Source: Aquariibacter albus
GTDB taxonomy: Bacteria > Pseudomonadota > Gammaproteobacteria > Burkholderiales > Burkholderiaceae_C
Assembly (NCBI RefSeq): GCF_014145335.1
Contig: NZ_JACIVI010000001.1
Coordinates: forward strand, 124,001 to 188,000
DNA: 64,000 nt
Direction: 5' to 3'
Below the pieces are notes generated by a model. It did no database searches. It saw only the letters and a program-made list of their open reading frames with translations, and was not told where the DNA came from. Positions 1-11,185 of this stretch are shown here, in pieces. The position numbers were made by a program, and so were the translations under genes. The first letter of the stretch is position 1; each line of letters begins with the position of its first letter.

Positions 1-434
<434 letters not shown>

Positions 435-548
435 CTAGGGAGCGGCGTCCGACCGGCGCGTGACGCCGGGCTATCGCGGCGATCGCCTTCGCCCCGCTCC
501 GGCGGACCGCCCCTGTTCTTCTCTTGTCCGCCCCTGGGAGTGCCAATC

Positions 549-1217
549 GTGGCCATGCTGTCCAACCTCGATCTGATCCGCCGCGTGCCCCTGTTTGCCG
601 CGCTTTCGTCCGACCAGGCCCGTCTCGTTGCCGAGGCGGTCGTCAAGCGTCGCTACAAGCGCGGCGAGGCCATCGTCCGCCAGGGCGAGCAGGACAGCGC
701 GCTCTACATCCTGCTGACCGGCCGCGCCCGGGTCGTCACTGTGGGGGCGCGCGGCCGCGAGGTCATCCTGGCCGTGCTGCAGCCCGGCCAGCATCTGGGC
801 GAGATGAGCCTGATCGACAAGGCCCCGCATTCAGCCACCGTGCGGGCCGAACTGCCCTCGGACGTCCTCCTCCTCGACCAGGCCACTTTCCAGCGCTGCC
901 TGCCCGAGGCGGGCAACCTTGCCCACGGCGTCCTGCGTGGCCTGGTCGAGCGCCTGCGCGCGGCCGATCGCCAGATCGAATCGCTGGCCCTGCTGGATGT
1001 CTACGGCCGCGTCGCCCGCTCGCTGATCGACATGGCCGAGGACGGCGGCGACTTCAAGCGCATCCGCCACAAGGTCTCGCGCCAGGATCTGGCCAAGGTC
1101 GTCGGCGCCTCGCGCGAGATGGTCAGCCGCGTGATGAAGGATCTGGAGGTGCGTGGCTACATCGAGACCCAGGCCGACGGCTCGGTCAATCTGCGCGAGC
1201 GCCTGGCCCGCGCCTGA
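549..1217 (+). CDS. Crp/Fnr family transcriptional regulator
   Basis: Cytoplasmic dimeric DNA-binding regulator of about 222 residues. A cyclic-nucleotide-binding fold spans roughly residues 15-130, with [20 protein letters not shown] and [18 protein letters not shown] forming the ligand pocket. A linker helix follows, then a winged helix-turn-helix at about 145-215. The recognition helix reads SREMVSR, keeping the Arg, Glu and Arg by which E. coli CRP reads TGTGA. In the phosphate-binding cassette the Arg that contacts cAMP is His (HSATV), so cAMP binding is uncertain. There are no Fnr cluster cysteines. I chose the GTG at 549 because GGGAG at 536-540 lies eight bases before it; the ATG at 555 is the alternative. 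A CRP-like palindrome lies upstream at 392-407. Confidence 0.85.
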   Translation: MAMLSNLDLIRRVPLFAALSSDQARLVAEAVVKRRYKRGEAIVRQGEQDSALYILLTGRARVVTVGARGREVILAVLQPGQHLGEMSLIDKAPHSATVRAELPSDVLLLDQATFQRCLPEAGNLAHGVLRGLVERLRAADRQIESLALLDVYGRVARSLIDMAEDGGDFKRIRHKVSRQDLAKVVGASREMVSRVMKDLEVRGYIETQADGSVNLRERLARA

Positions 1218-1249
1218 GGTCGGCGGCCGGCCCGCGCGGGGGCTTCGGC

Positions 1250-1255
1250 CACAAT
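1250..1255 (+). promoter_or_regulatory. Candidate -10 element for ftsK, implying a leaderless mRNA
   Basis: CACAAT is followed by six bases (CCGCGC) and then the ftsK ATG. A start seven bases after a -10 box would fall on the A of the ATG. No Shine-Dalgarno sequence precedes the ATG, and no good -35 is visible. The same layout recurs before the Ser/Thr kinase gene (46526) and map (62434). Confidence 0.35.
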
Positions 1256-1261
1256 CCGCGC

Positions 1262-3562
1262 ATGAGTTTTCCCCTCGGATCGCTGGGGGCCGCCCCCGCT
1301 GCGGCGGAGTCCGCGGGCGCCTCGCCCGCCTCGCGTGCCCGACGCCCCTTGCTGCGTGTCTTCGGCCTGATTGCCCTGTTCTGGCTGGCCCTGGCCCTGG
1401 GCAGCCACAGCCCGCTGGATGCGGCCTGGTCCACCTCCGGTGAGGGGGGCGGGGCGGTCCGCAACCAGGCCGGGGTGATGGGCGCCTGGCTGGCCGACCT
1501 GCTGCTCTTCCTGTTCGGCCATTCGGCTTGGTGGCTGTTGCCGGTCGGCCTGCGCACGTTGCTGCGACGCACGCCGGGGTCCAGCCTGTCGACCCTGCTG
1601 GGCCTGGTCGCCCTGCTGGCCGCGAGCTGCGCGCTGGAATGGGCCCGCTTCTATCGCTTCGAGGCTGCGCTACCCGGTGCCCAGGGCGGCGGCGTGCTCG
1701 GGCTGATGCTGGGCCGGGGCGGTCTGACCGCCTTCGGCCACGCGGCCTCCGGCGCGCTGGGCATCGCCGTGCTGCTGGCCGCGCTGCCGCTGGCCCTGGG
1801 CTTTTCCTGGCTGCGGGTGGCCGAGGCCCTGGGCGCGGGCCTGGAGCGCCTGCGCGAGCACCGCCGCCACCGCGTCGAGCAGGCCGAGGATGCCCGCCTG
1901 GGCGAGCAGGCCCTGCGCGAGCGCGAGGTCGAGCTGGCCCTGGACCGCGAGCCCTCGCTGCCCGCCCTGCCGCCGATCGTGATCGACCCGCCCCCGCCCG
2001 AACTGCGGCAGTCCGAGCGCGTGCAGAAGGAGAAGCAGCAGCCGCTGTTCCGCGAGCTGGGCGACACCAAGCTGCCGCAGGTCGACCTGCTCGATGCCGC
2101 GCCCGGCGCGCAGACCACGGTCACGCCCGAGACGCTGGAGATGACCAGCCGCCTGATCGAGAAGAAGCTCAAGGACTTCGGCGTCGAGGTGCGCGTGGTT
2201 GCCGCTTCGCCCGGTCCGGTCATCACGCGCTACGAGATCGAGCCGGCCACCGGCGTGAAGGGCGCGCAGGTCGTCAACCTGGCCAAGGACCTGGCGCGCT
2301 CGCTGAGCCTGGTGTCGATCCGCGTGGTCGAGACCATCCCCGGCAAGACCACCATGGCGCTGGAGCTGCCCAATGCGCGGCGCCAGACCATCCGCCTGGC
2401 CGAGATCCTCGGCTCCCAGGCCTACAACGACGCGTCCTCGCTGCTGACCATGGGCCTGGGCAAGGACATCGTCGGCGGCCCGGTCGTCGCCGACCTGGCC
2501 AAGATGCCGCACTGCCTGGTGGCCGGCACCACCGGCTCGGGCAAGTCGGTGGGCATCAACGCCATGATCCTCAGCCTGCTCTACAAGGCCGAGGCGCGCG
2601 ATGTCCGGCTGATCCTGATCGACCCGAAGATGCTGGAGATGAGCGTCTACGAGGCCATCCCGCACCTGCTCTGCCCGGTCGTGACCGACATGAAGCAGGC
2701 CGCCAACGCGCTCAACTGGGGCGTGGGCGAGATGGAGCGGCGCTACAAGCTGCTCAGCAAGATGGGCGTGCGCAACCTCGCCGGCTACAACAAGAAGCTC
2801 GACGAGGCCAGCGAGCGCGGCGAACGGCTGCCCAACCCCTTCAGCCTGACGCCCGAGGCGCCCGAGCCGCTGGAGCGCCTGCCGCACATCGTCATCGTCA
2901 TCGACGAGCTGGCCGACCTGATGATGGTCGTGGGCAAGAAGATCGAGGAACTGATTGCCCGCCTGGCGCAGAAGGCGCGCGCCGCCGGCATCCACCTGAT
3001 CCTGGCCACCCAGCGGCCCAGCGTGGACGTGATCACCGGCCTCATCAAGGCCAACATCCCCACGCGCATCGCCTTCCAGGTCAGCAGCAAGATCGACAGC
3101 CGCACCATCCTCGACCAGATGGGCGCCGAGGCCCTGCTGGGCATGGGCGACATGCTCTACATGCCCAGCGGCACCGGCCTGCCGGTGCGGGTGCACGGCG
3201 CCTTCGTCAGCGACGAGGAAGTCCACCGCGTGGTCGACTACCTCAAGAGCCAGGGCGAGCCCAACTACATCGAGGGCATCCTCGAAGGCGGCACGCTCGA
3301 CGGCGAGGACGGCAACGACAGCAATGCCACCGGCCTGGGCGGGGGCGGCGAGGGCGAATCCGACCCGATGTACGACCAGGCCGTCGCCATCGTGCTGCAG
3401 AACCGCAAGGCCTCCATCTCGCTGGTGCAGCGCCACCTGCGCATCGGCTACAACCGCGCGGCCCGGCTGCTGGAACAGATGGAGAAGTCCGGACTCGTAT
3501 CGGCCATGTCCACCAACGGCAACCGCGACCTGATCGTGCCGCGCCGCGACGAATCCGCATGA
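1262..3562 (+). CDS. ftsK: DNA translocase FtsK
   Basis: Septal DNA pump that moves chromosome ends and activates XerCD at dif during division. The 766-residue protein has an N-terminal membrane region with about four hydrophobic helices in residues 27-185, a short charged linker and the alpha/beta motor. The Walker A motif GTTGSGKS is at residues 422-429, and [12 protein letters not shown] forms Walker B. A C-terminal gamma winged helix from about residue 700 ([20 protein letters not shown]) reads KOPS sequences. The linker is short compared with E. coli FtsK, as in many betaproteobacteria. It overlaps lolA by four bases (ATGA), so translation is probably coupled. Confidence 0.96.
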   Translation: MSFPLGSLGAAPAAAESAGASPASRARRPLLRVFGLIALFWLALALGSHSPLDAAWSTSGEGGGAVRNQAGVMGAWLADLLLFLFGHSAWWLLPVGLRTLLRRTPGSSLSTLLGLVALLAASCALEWARFYRFEAALPGAQGGGVLGLMLGRGGLTAFGHAASGALGIAVLLAALPLALGFSWLRVAEALGAGLERLREHRRHRVEQAEDARLGEQALREREVELALDREPSLPALPPIVIDPPPPELRQSERVQKEKQQPLFRELGDTKLPQVDLLDAAPGAQTTVTPETLEMTSRLIEKKLKDFGVEVRVVAASPGPVITRYEIEPATGVKGAQVVNLAKDLARSLSLVSIRVVETIPGKTTMALELPNARRQTIRLAEILGSQAYNDASSLLTMGLGKDIVGGPVVADLAKMPHCLVAGTTGSGKSVGINAMILSLLYKAEARDVRLILIDPKMLEMSVYEAIPHLLCPVVTDMKQAANALNWGVGEMERRYKLLSKMGVRNLAGYNKKLDEASERGERLPNPFSLTPEAPEPLERLPHIVIVIDELADLMMVVGKKIEELIARLAQKARAAGIHLILATQRPSVDVITGLIKANIPTRIAFQVSSKIDSRTILDQMGAEALLGMGDMLYMPSGTGLPVRVHGAFVSDEEVHRVVDYLKSQGEPNYIEGILEGGTLDGEDGNDSNATGLGGGGEGESDPMYDQAVAIVLQNRKASISLVQRHLRIGYNRAARLLEQMEKSGLVSAMSTNGNRDLIVPRRDESA

Positions 3563-4209
3563 AGACCCTTCGCCCCCCCGCCCCGTCCACCCCCCGCCGC
3601 CTGCTGCTGGCCGGCGCCTGCGGCCTGCTGCTGGCGGCCGCCCTGCCGGCCCGTGCCGATGCCCTGGGCACGCTGCAGGCCTTCGTCGACGAGGTGAAGA
3701 CCGGCCGTGCCAGCTTCACCCAGACCGTCAGCTCGCCCGACGGCAGCAAGGTCAAGCGCAGCAGCGGCCGCTTCGAGTTCATGCGGCCCAACCGCTTCCG
3801 CTTTGCCTACGAAGCGCCCTTCGAGCAGCTCATCGTCGGCGACGGCCAGCAGGTCTGGCTGCACGACCTGGACCTCGACCAGGTCACCGTGCGGCCCATG
3901 AACCAGGCCCTGGGCGCGACCCCGGCGGCCCTGCTGGCCGGCGGCAAGGTCGACAAGGACTTCAAGCTCGAAGCCCTGCCCGATGCCGACGGCCAGCAGT
4001 GGCTGCGCGCCACCCCGCGTGTCGGCGACAGCGGCATCCAGAGCCTGAAGATCGCTTTTCGCGGCAAGGCGCTGAGCGAGATCGAGATCCTCGACGCCTT
4101 CGGCCAGCGCTCGCGCATCGTCTTCAGCGCGGTGGAAAGCAATCCGGTGCTGGCGGCCGAGCGCTTCCGCTTCACGCCGCCCAAGGGCGCGGACGTGATC
4201 CGGCCCTGA
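3559..4209 (+). CDS. lolA: Outer-membrane lipoprotein carrier protein LolA
   Basis: Periplasmic chaperone that ferries lipoproteins from LolCDE to LolB. The 216-residue precursor has a signal peptide ending near ALPARA (about residue 33). The mature part carries the family's [11 protein letters not shown] and [16 protein letters not shown] segments and ends in a short beta region ([13 protein letters not shown]). Its start overlaps the ftsK stop, and the rarA start lies 28 bases beyond its stop. The ftsK-lolA-rarA order is common in proteobacteria and supports the call. Confidence 0.95.
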   Translation: MKTLRPPAPSTPRRLLLAGACGLLLAAALPARADALGTLQAFVDEVKTGRASFTQTVSSPDGSKVKRSSGRFEFMRPNRFRFAYEAPFEQLIVGDGQQVWLHDLDLDQVTVRPMNQALGATPAALLAGGKVDKDFKLEALPDADGQQWLRATPRVGDSGIQSLKIAFRGKALSEIEILDAFGQRSRIVFSAVESNPVLAAERFRFTPPKGADVIRP

Positions 4210-4237
4210 GGCCGCGCGCCCCGCCTGGTCTGCGCCC

Positions 4238-5593
4238 TTGGCTGCCGTCCGCCCCGATCCCGCTGCCCCGCTGGCCGAACGCCTGCGGCCGCGGCACCTC
4301 GACGAGGTCATCGGCCAGCCGCAGCTGCTCGGCCCCGGCCAGCCGCTGCGCGTGGCCTTCGAGACCGGGCGCCTGCATTCCATGATCCTCTGGGGCCCGC
4401 CCGGCACCGGCAAGACCACGCTGGCGCGGCTCACGGCCGAGGCCTTCGGCGCGCGCTTCATCGCCATCTCGGCCGTGCTCGGCGGCGTGAAGGACATCCG
4501 CGAAGCGGTCGAGCAGGCCCAGGCCGCCCGCGGCGTCAGCGCGGCCGCGGCCCCCGACCTGCTCAGCGCCGCCGCCGCGCCTGCCGCGCCCGCGGCCCGC
4601 TGCATCGTCTTCGTCGACGAGGTGCACCGCTTCAACAAGGCCCAGCAGGACGCCTTCCTGCCGCATGTCGAAAGCGGGCTCTTCACCTTCATCGGCGCGA
4701 CCACCGAGAACCCCAGCTTCGAGGTCAATGCCGCCCTGCTCTCGCGCGCCACCGTGCACGTGCTGCAGCCCCTGGGCGAAGCCGACCAGGCCGTGCTGCT
4801 CGAACGCGGCCGCGCCCTGCTGGACGCGCCGCCGCTGGCCGCCGAGGCCCAGGCCCGGCTGATCGGCTATGCCGACGGGGACGCCCGCCGCCTGCTCAAC
4901 ACCTACGAGAACGTGGTGGCCCTGCTGCCGCGCGGCACCGCCAGCATCGACGCGGCCCTGCTGGAGAAGCTGCTCGGCGCCCAGCTGCGTCGCTACGACA
5001 AGGGCGGCGACGCCTTCTACGACAGCATCTCCGCCCTGCACAAGAGCGTGCGCGGCTCCAGCCCCGACGCCGCGCTCTACTGGATGGTGCGCATGCTCGA
5101 TGGCGGCGCCGACGGCCGCTACATCGGCCGCCGCCTGATCCGCATGGCCGCCGAGGACATCGGCCTGGCCGACCCGCGCGCCCTGCGCCTGTGCCTGGAT
5201 GCGGTCGAGACCTACGAGCGCCTGGGCTCCCCGGAAGGCGAGCTGGCCCTGGCCGAGGCGGTGATCTACCTGGCCGTCGCGCCCAAGAGCAATGCCGTCT
5301 ACACCGCCTACAAGGCCGCGCGCCGCCTGGTCCAGCAGGACGGCAGCCGGCCCGTGCCGCTGCACCTGCGCAATGCGCCCACGCAGCTCATGAAGCAGCT
5401 CGAGCACGGCAAGGATTACCGCTACGCCCACGACGAGGCCGAGGCCTACGCCGCCGGCGAGCGCTACTTTCCCGAGGGTCTGGCCGAGCCGCGCTTCTAC
5501 GAGCCCGTGCCGCGCGGCCTGGAGCTCAAGATCGGCGAGAAGCTCGCGCATTTGCGCCAGCTCGACGCCGAGGCCCGCAAGCGCAGGGGCTGA
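4238..5593 (+). CDS. rarA: Replication-associated recombination protein A (RarA/MgsA)
   Basis: Clamp-loader-like AAA+ ATPase that acts at stalled replication forks. Of 451 residues, positions 53-60 are the Walker A GPPGTGKT, and [13 protein letters not shown] is Walker B. The sensor segment [14 protein letters not shown] and the C-terminal tetramerisation region ([19 protein letters not shown], then [13 protein letters not shown]) are characteristic of RarA rather than RuvB or DnaX. The start used is TTG at 4238, because no in-frame ATG precedes the conserved [15 protein letters not shown]. It follows lolA by 28 bases. Confidence 0.94.
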   Translation: MAAVRPDPAAPLAERLRPRHLDEVIGQPQLLGPGQPLRVAFETGRLHSMILWGPPGTGKTTLARLTAEAFGARFIAISAVLGGVKDIREAVEQAQAARGVSAAAAPDLLSAAAAPAAPAARCIVFVDEVHRFNKAQQDAFLPHVESGLFTFIGATTENPSFEVNAALLSRATVHVLQPLGEADQAVLLERGRALLDAPPLAAEAQARLIGYADGDARRLLNTYENVVALLPRGTASIDAALLEKLLGAQLRRYDKGGDAFYDSISALHKSVRGSSPDAALYWMVRMLDGGADGRYIGRRLIRMAAEDIGLADPRALRLCLDAVETYERLGSPEGELALAEAVIYLAVAPKSNAVYTAYKAARRLVQQDGSRPVPLHLRNAPTQLMKQLEHGKDYRYAHDEAEAYAAGERYFPEGLAEPRFYEPVPRGLELKIGEKLAHLRQLDAEARKRRG

Positions 5594-5874
5594 GTCCCCA
5601 GGGCCTGCGGGTCGCGTGCCGGCTCGGCTGCCGACCGGCCGGCCGGCCCCCGCTGGGGCGCACGGCGGAGGGCCGGGCCGCACCACGACCGGGCCCTCAC
5701 CTTCCCGCCGCTGTCCAGCGGGCGGACCCGGGCCGGGGACGCCGGAACCCGCCGCTACACTCGCGCCGCCTCCGGGCCAGGGCAGCCCCCCAGGGGGCGG
5801 CGGGCTTCTTGCTCGGCTGCTTTCGCGGGCCTCCTGCGGGCTCCGCCCTCCCGGCCCGCGCCCCAACCCACGCG
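5594..5874. other. 281-base intergenic region before livHMGF
   Basis: I found no gene here. It contains TACACT at 5756-5761, a possible -10 element without a convincing -35. It also contains a G/C-rich stretch around 5778-5850 with the small palindrome GCCCCCCAGGGGGC and several CGGGC repeats. This resembles the extragenic palindromic clutter of Burkholderiales genomes, but the resemblance is weak. The liv promoter is presumably in this region. Confidence 0.4.
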
Positions 5875-6798
5875 ATGGACATCTTCCTCCAGCAGATCAT
5901 CAACGGCCTGGTCCTCGGCAGCATCTATGCGCTGGTGGCCCTGGGCTACACCATGGTCTACGGGATCATCAACCTGATCAACTTCGCCCATGGCGAGGTG
6001 CTGATGGTCGGTGCCATGGTGAGCTGGACGGTCATCACCCTGATCGGCCCCGGTGCCCTGCCCGGGGGGCTGCTGCTGCTGATCGCGCTGGCCGTGGCCA
6101 TGGGCGTGTGCATGGTGCTGAACGTGGCCATCGAGCGCCTGGCCTACCGGCCGCTGCGCGATGCGCCGCGGCTCGCGCCGCTGATCACCGCCATGGGCGT
6201 CAGCCTGCTGCTGCAGACCCTGGCCATGATCCTGTGGAAGCCGGGCTACAAGCCCTATCCGACGCTGCTGCCCAGCCAGGTCTTCCACGTCGGCGGGGCG
6301 GTCATCACCTTCACGCAGATCGCGATCCTCGGCGTCACCGCGCTGACCCTGGCCGGCCTGATGCTGCTGATCCACCGCAGTCGCCTGGGCCGCGCGATGC
6401 GTGCGACGGCCGAGAACCCGCGCGTGGCGGCGCTGATGGGCGTGCGGCCCGACACGGTGATCGCCGCCACCTTCGCCATCGGCGCCGCCCTGGCGGCGCT
6501 GGCCGGCGTGATGGTGGCCAGCAACTACGGCTCGGTCCAGCATGCCATGGGCTTCCTGCCCGGGCTCAAGGCCTTCACCGCGGCCGTCTTCGGCGGCATC
6601 GGCAACCTGCCGGGGGCCATGGTCGGCGGCCTGTTGCTGGGCCTGATCGAGTCGCTCGGTGCCGGCTACATCGGCCCGCTGACCGGCGGTGTGCTCGGCA
6701 GCCACTACCAGGACATCTTCGCCTTCATCGTGCTGATCCTGGTGCTGACGCTGCGGCCGCAGGGCCTGCTCGGCGAGCGCGTGGCCGACCGTGCATGA
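5875..6798 (+). CDS. livH: Branched-chain amino acid ABC permease LivH
   Basis: Inner-membrane subunit of a high-affinity Leu/Ile/Val (HAAT family) importer. The 307-residue protein has about eight membrane helices. It carries the LivH hallmarks QQIINGLVLGSIYALVALGY and MVYGIINLINFAHGEVLMVG near the N-terminus, and AVFGGIGNLPGAMVGGLLLG near the C-terminus. Length matches the family. It heads livH-livM-livG-livF with overlapping or tightly spaced genes. No binding-protein (livJ/livK) gene is adjacent. Confidence 0.92.
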   Translation: MDIFLQQIINGLVLGSIYALVALGYTMVYGIINLINFAHGEVLMVGAMVSWTVITLIGPGALPGGLLLLIALAVAMGVCMVLNVAIERLAYRPLRDAPRLAPLITAMGVSLLLQTLAMILWKPGYKPYPTLLPSQVFHVGGAVITFTQIAILGVTALTLAGLMLLIHRSRLGRAMRATAENPRVAALMGVRPDTVIAATFAIGAALAALAGVMVASNYGSVQHAMGFLPGLKAFTAAVFGGIGNLPGAMVGGLLLGLIESLGAGYIGPLTGGVLGSHYQDIFAFIVLILVLTLRPQGLLGERVADRA

Positions 6799-6808
6799 AG
6801 GCCCGGCC

Positions 6809-7945
6809 ATGATGCGCCTCACCGACCGGGCCACCCGCCTGCTGCCCGCCGATCCGGCGCGGCGCCGCCTCGCCGTCTTCCTGGGCAGCGCCGTGCTGCT
6901 GCTGGTGCTGCCGCTGGTCGCGCAGGGCTTCGGCAATGCCTGGGTGCGCATCCTCGACACGGCCCTGCTCTACGTGCTGCTGGCCCTGGGCCTGAACATC
7001 GTGGTGGGCTATGCGGGCCTGCTCGACCTGGGCTATGTGGCCTTCTATGCGGTCGGTGCCTACATGTTCGCGCTGCTCGCCAGCCCGCATCTCTTCGAGA
7101 CCTTCCCCGCGATCGCCGCGCTGCTGCCCCACGGCCTGCACACCCCCGTCTGGCTGGTGCTGCCGCTGGGCGCCGCGCTGGCCGCGCTGGCCGGGGTGAT
7201 GCTGGGGGCGCCGGTGCTGCGGCTGCGCGGCGACTACCTGGCCATCGTCACCCTGGGCTTCGGCGAAATCATCCGCGTGTTCATGAACAACCTGGATGCG
7301 CCGCTCAACCTGACCAACGGCCCCAAGGGTCTGTCGGCCATCGACCCCCTGCGGGTCTTCGGCCTCAACCTCGGCCGGCCGCTGGAGGTGGCGGGCTTCA
7401 CCCTGGCCTCGGTCACGCTCTACTACTACCTCTTCCTGCTGATGGCGGTGCTGAGCGTGATCGTCTGCGTGCGGCTGGAGAAGAGCCGCATCGGCCGCGC
7501 CTGGATGGCCATGCGCGAGGACGAGATCGCCGCCAAGGCCATGGGCCTGAATGTGCGCAACCTCAAGCTGCTGGCCTTCGGCATGGGCGCCACCTTCGGC
7601 GGCGTGGCGGGCGTGCTGTTCGCGGCCTTCCAGGGCTTCGTCTCGCCGGAATCCTTCTCGCTGCACGAATCGGTGCTGATCGTGGCCATGGTGGTGCTGG
7701 GCGGCCTCGGCCACCTGCCGGGCGTGATCGTCGGCGCCGTGCTGCTGGCCGCGCTGCCCGAGGTGCTGCGCTATGTGGCCGGCCCGCTGCAGGCCCTGAG
7801 CGGCGGCCGGCTGGATGCGGCCATCCTGCGCCAGCTGATGGTGGCCCTGGCGATGATCGGCATCATGCTGCTGCGCCCGCGCGGCCTGTGGCCGGCGCCC
7901 GAGCATGGCAAGCTGCCGCGGCCCGGCCCCGGGGGCTCGCCATGA
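6809..7945 (+). CDS. livM: Branched-chain amino acid ABC permease LivM
   Basis: Second membrane subunit of the Liv importer, 378 residues. The conserved core begins LLYVLLALGLNIVVGYAGLL and continues YVAFYAVGAYMFALL. The coupling region KAMGLNVRNLKLLAFGMGA and a C-terminal GGLGHLPGVIVGAVLL match LivM. The ATG at 6809 was preferred because GAAGG lies seven bases before it; an in-frame GTG at 6791 overlaps livH. Its stop overlaps the livG start in ATGA. Confidence 0.92.
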   Translation: MMRLTDRATRLLPADPARRRLAVFLGSAVLLLVLPLVAQGFGNAWVRILDTALLYVLLALGLNIVVGYAGLLDLGYVAFYAVGAYMFALLASPHLFETFPAIAALLPHGLHTPVWLVLPLGAALAALAGVMLGAPVLRLRGDYLAIVTLGFGEIIRVFMNNLDAPLNLTNGPKGLSAIDPLRVFGLNLGRPLEVAGFTLASVTLYYYLFLLMAVLSVIVCVRLEKSRIGRAWMAMREDEIAAKAMGLNVRNLKLLAFGMGATFGGVAGVLFAAFQGFVSPESFSLHESVLIVAMVVLGGLGHLPGVIVGAVLLAALPEVLRYVAGPLQALSGGRLDAAILRQLMVALAMIGIMLLRPRGLWPAPEHGKLPRPGPGGSP

Positions 7946-8748
7946 GCGCGGCCCCGGACGCTGCCGCCCCGCTGCTGGAGGTGCAGGACGCCAGCAAGCG
8001 CTTCGGCGGCCTGCAGGCGCTCGGCGGGGTGGGGCTGCGCGTGCAGCGCGGCACCGTGCACGGCCTGATCGGCCCCAACGGCGCCGGCAAGACGACCTTC
8101 TTCAACCTGATCACCGGCCTCTACGCGCCCGATGCCGGCCGCTTCCTGCTCGATGGCCGGGCTTACAAGCCGACGGCGGTGCACGAGGTCGCGCGCGCCG
8201 GCATCGCCCGCACCTTCCAGAACATCCGCCTCTTCGCCGACATGAGCGCGCTGGAGAACGTGATGGTCGGGCGCCATGCGCGCAGCCACTCCGGGCTGCT
8301 GGGCGCCATCCTGCGCACGCCAGCCTTCCGCCGCGAGGAGGCCGCCATCGCCCAGCGCGCGCGCGAGCTGCTCGACTATGTGGGCCTGGCGGCCCACGCC
8401 GAGCTCCGCGCCCGCACCTTGAGCTACGGCGACCAGCGCCGGCTGGAGATCGCCCGCGCCCTGGCCACCGAGCCCAAGCTGCTCGCCCTGGACGAGCCGG
8501 CGGCCGGCATGAACGCGACCGAGAAACTCACCCTGCGCGCCCTGATCGACCGCATCCGCCACGACGGCTGCACCGTGCTCCTGATCGAGCACGACGTGAA
8601 GCTGGTCATGGGTCTGTGCGACACCGTGACCGTGCTGGACCACGGCAAGGTCATCGCCGACGGCCGCCCCGCCGAGGTGCAGCGCGACCCGCGGGTGATT
8701 GAGGCCTACCTCGGTGCCGGCCACACGGCCGTGCCCACCGCTGCATGA
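7942..8748 (+). CDS. livG: Branched-chain amino acid ABC ATPase LivG
   Basis: ATP-binding subunit of the Liv importer, 268 residues. Walker A is GPNGAGKTT (about residues 48-56), the signature region is TLSYGDQRRLEIARALA, and Walker B is LLALDEPAAGMN. The segment IARTFQNIRLFADMSALENV is typical of LivG. It overlaps livM by four bases. livF begins 28 bases downstream. Confidence 0.94.
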   Translation: MSAAPDAAAPLLEVQDASKRFGGLQALGGVGLRVQRGTVHGLIGPNGAGKTTFFNLITGLYAPDAGRFLLDGRAYKPTAVHEVARAGIARTFQNIRLFADMSALENVMVGRHARSHSGLLGAILRTPAFRREEAAIAQRARELLDYVGLAAHAELRARTLSYGDQRRLEIARALATEPKLLALDEPAAGMNATEKLTLRALIDRIRHDGCTVLLIEHDVKLVMGLCDTVTVLDHGKVIADGRPAEVQRDPRVIEAYLGAGHTAVPTAA

Positions 8749-8776
8749 AGCCCATGCCCTGCACGAGGCCCACGCG

Positions 8777-9499
<723 letters not shown>

Positions 9500-9582
9500 G
9501 GGGCCCCGGGGCGGTCCGGCTGGCGCGCCGCGTGCCGGCGGCGCACACTGAGGACGTCACCTGCCGACCGGAGGATCACGCC

Positions 9583-9921
9583 ATGAACCGCTTGTTTCCG
9601 TCCCTGTCCGCCCAGCCCGCCGCACCGGACGGGGTGCTGGCCCGCATCGTCGACGAGCAGCTGGAGCTGGCTGCCGTGCGCCTGCCGGTGCTGGACCCGG
9701 TCGGCCTGCATCCGGTGCCGCTCGATCACGCGGAACGGCCCGGCCCGCACCCGGGTTTCGACGAGCTGCTGCTCGGCCTGGCCGAAGCGACGCCCGAGCT
9801 GATCGAGGAGCTGCGCGTGCAGGCCGCGGGCGCGGCCCCGGCGCCCGGGCTCAGTGAGGAGGAGCTTGCGCGCCAGGCCCTGGCCGTGCCGGCCGAGGAG
9901 GGCGGCGACACGCCGGATTGA
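9583..9921 (+). CDS. Small acidic protein of unknown function
   Basis: I do not recognise this 112-residue protein. It has a strong ribosome site (GGAGG about ten bases before the ATG), so it is probably expressed. It is rich in Leu, Ala, Glu and Pro and has no signal peptide, membrane segment or cysteine. The middle (HPGFDELLLGLAEATPELIEEL) and the end (LSEEELARQALA) look like short amphipathic helices. It follows livF by 83 bases on the same strand and converges with the reductase gene at 9967. Confidence 0.6.
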   Translation: MNRLFPSLSAQPAAPDGVLARIVDEQLELAAVRLPVLDPVGLHPVPLDHAERPGPHPGFDELLLGLAEATPELIEELRVQAAGAAPAPGLSEEELARQALAVPAEEGGDTPD

Positions 9922-9931
9922 ACCGCTGGCC

Positions 9932-9950
9932 CGGCGGCCTGGGGCCGCCG
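9932..9950. terminator. GC hairpin between convergent genes
   Basis: CGGCGGCC-TGG-GGCCGCCG forms a perfect eight-base-pair stem with a three-base loop between two converging genes. It has no T-run on either strand, so it may be a weak terminator or a mRNA-stabilising hairpin. Confidence 0.4.
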
Positions 9951-9966
9951 TCCGCCGGGCGGCCGC

Positions 9967-10995
9967 TCAGGCCTTGTCGGCTTCGCTGGTGAAGCTGTCG
10001 GCGAAGAAGGCCTCGTCGGGCAGGCGGCATTGCAGGATGAAGTCGCGCTGCGCGGCGCTGACCATCACCGGCGCGCCGCAGGCATAGACCTCGTGGCCGG
10101 AGAGATCCGGCAGGTCGGCCATCACCGCCTCGTGGACGAAGCCGGTGCGCCCCGTCCAGCCCGGCTCGGCTTCGCTCAGCACCGGCACGTAGCGCAGGTT
10201 CGGCATCGTCGCCGCCGCCTCGCGCGCCCAGGCGTCACGGTAGAGGTCGGCTGCGCGGCGCCCGCCCCAGTACAGCACGGCCGGGCGGTCGATGCCCTTG
10301 GCGCGCATCTGCTGCACGATGGCCTGGATCGGCGCGAAGCCGGTGCCCGAGGCCAGCAGCACGATGGGCTTGCTGCCTTCGCGCAGGTAGAAGCTGCCGA
10401 AGGGGCCTTCCATGCGCAGGATGTCCTTCTCCTTCATCGCCCCGAACACATGGTCGGTGAACTTGCCGCCCGGCATGTGGCGGATGTGCAGCTCCAGGCC
10501 GGCATCGGCGGCGGCGCCCTCGGCCGCCGGCGCATTGGCCATCGAGTAGCTGCGCCGCGCGCCATCGCGCAGGATGAACTCGACGTACTGGCCCGGGTGG
10601 TACTGGAAGCGGGTGGTGGCCGGCAGTTGGAGGTGCAGGATGGCGACGTCGGCCGTGGGCTTGTCCAGCGAGCGCACGCGCACCGGCACCTTCTGGACCG
10701 GGAACTCGCCGGCGCCGGGCACGCTGCGGGCCTCGATGACCAGGTCGCACTGCGGTGCCGCGCAGCAGCTCAGCATCCAGCCGGCTTCCTCTTCCTCCAC
10801 CGTCAGGGCCTTGAGCTGGTGGGCGCCGTGGATCACCCGGCCCTCGAGCAGCCGGCTCTTGCAGGAACCGCAGGCGCCGTCGCGGCAGCCATAGGGCAGG
10901 CCCACCCCCTCGCGGATGGCCGCGGCGAGCACGGGCTCGTCGCGGGCGACCTGGAACTGGCGGCCGCTGGGCTGCAGCGTGACGGTGAAGCTCAT
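9967..10995 (-). CDS. Ferredoxin-type NAD(P)H flavoprotein reductase (CDP-6-deoxy-delta-3,4-glucoseen reductase-like)
   Basis: Single-chain electron-transfer protein of 342 residues. A plant-type 2Fe-2S domain carries C37, C42, C45 and C77 (CX4CX2CX31C). An FAD-binding domain follows (RRSYSMANAP), then an NAD(P)-binding domain with LLASGTGFAPIQAIV and VYACGAPVMV. This domain order matches the family annotated as CDP-6-deoxy-delta-3,4-glucoseen reductase (AscD-like) and oxygenase reductases. No dideoxysugar genes and no oxygenase are nearby, so the partner is unknown. The start ATG at 10995 begins exactly at the ferredoxin domain. Confidence 0.85.
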   Translation of the reverse strand: MSFTVTLQPSGRQFQVARDEPVLAAAIREGVGLPYGCRDGACGSCKSRLLEGRVIHGAHQLKALTVEEEEAGWMLSCCAAPQCDLVIEARSVPGAGEFPVQKVPVRVRSLDKPTADVAILHLQLPATTRFQYHPGQYVEFILRDGARRSYSMANAPAAEGAAADAGLELHIRHMPGGKFTDHVFGAMKEKDILRMEGPFGSFYLREGSKPIVLLASGTGFAPIQAIVQQMRAKGIDRPAVLYWGGRRAADLYRDAWAREAAATMPNLRYVPVLSEAEPGWTGRTGFVHEAVMADLPDLSGHEVYACGAPVMVSAAQRDFILQCRLPDEAFFADSFTSEADKA

Positions 10996-11185
10996 CTGGT
11001 TATCCTCGAACCCTGTCGATTTCGAACGGGCGCGATTGTGCCCCCGCGGGTCCGGGTGGCCCGGCCGGGCCGGCGATCGCCCTGCCCGGGCCGGGCGGCC
11101 AAGGGGCTCAGCGCCTGATCGAGCGCCCGCTCGGCGCGAGACGACCGGTCCCGCGTGCCCAAGCGCGCTCCTCTTTGCCGATCCC

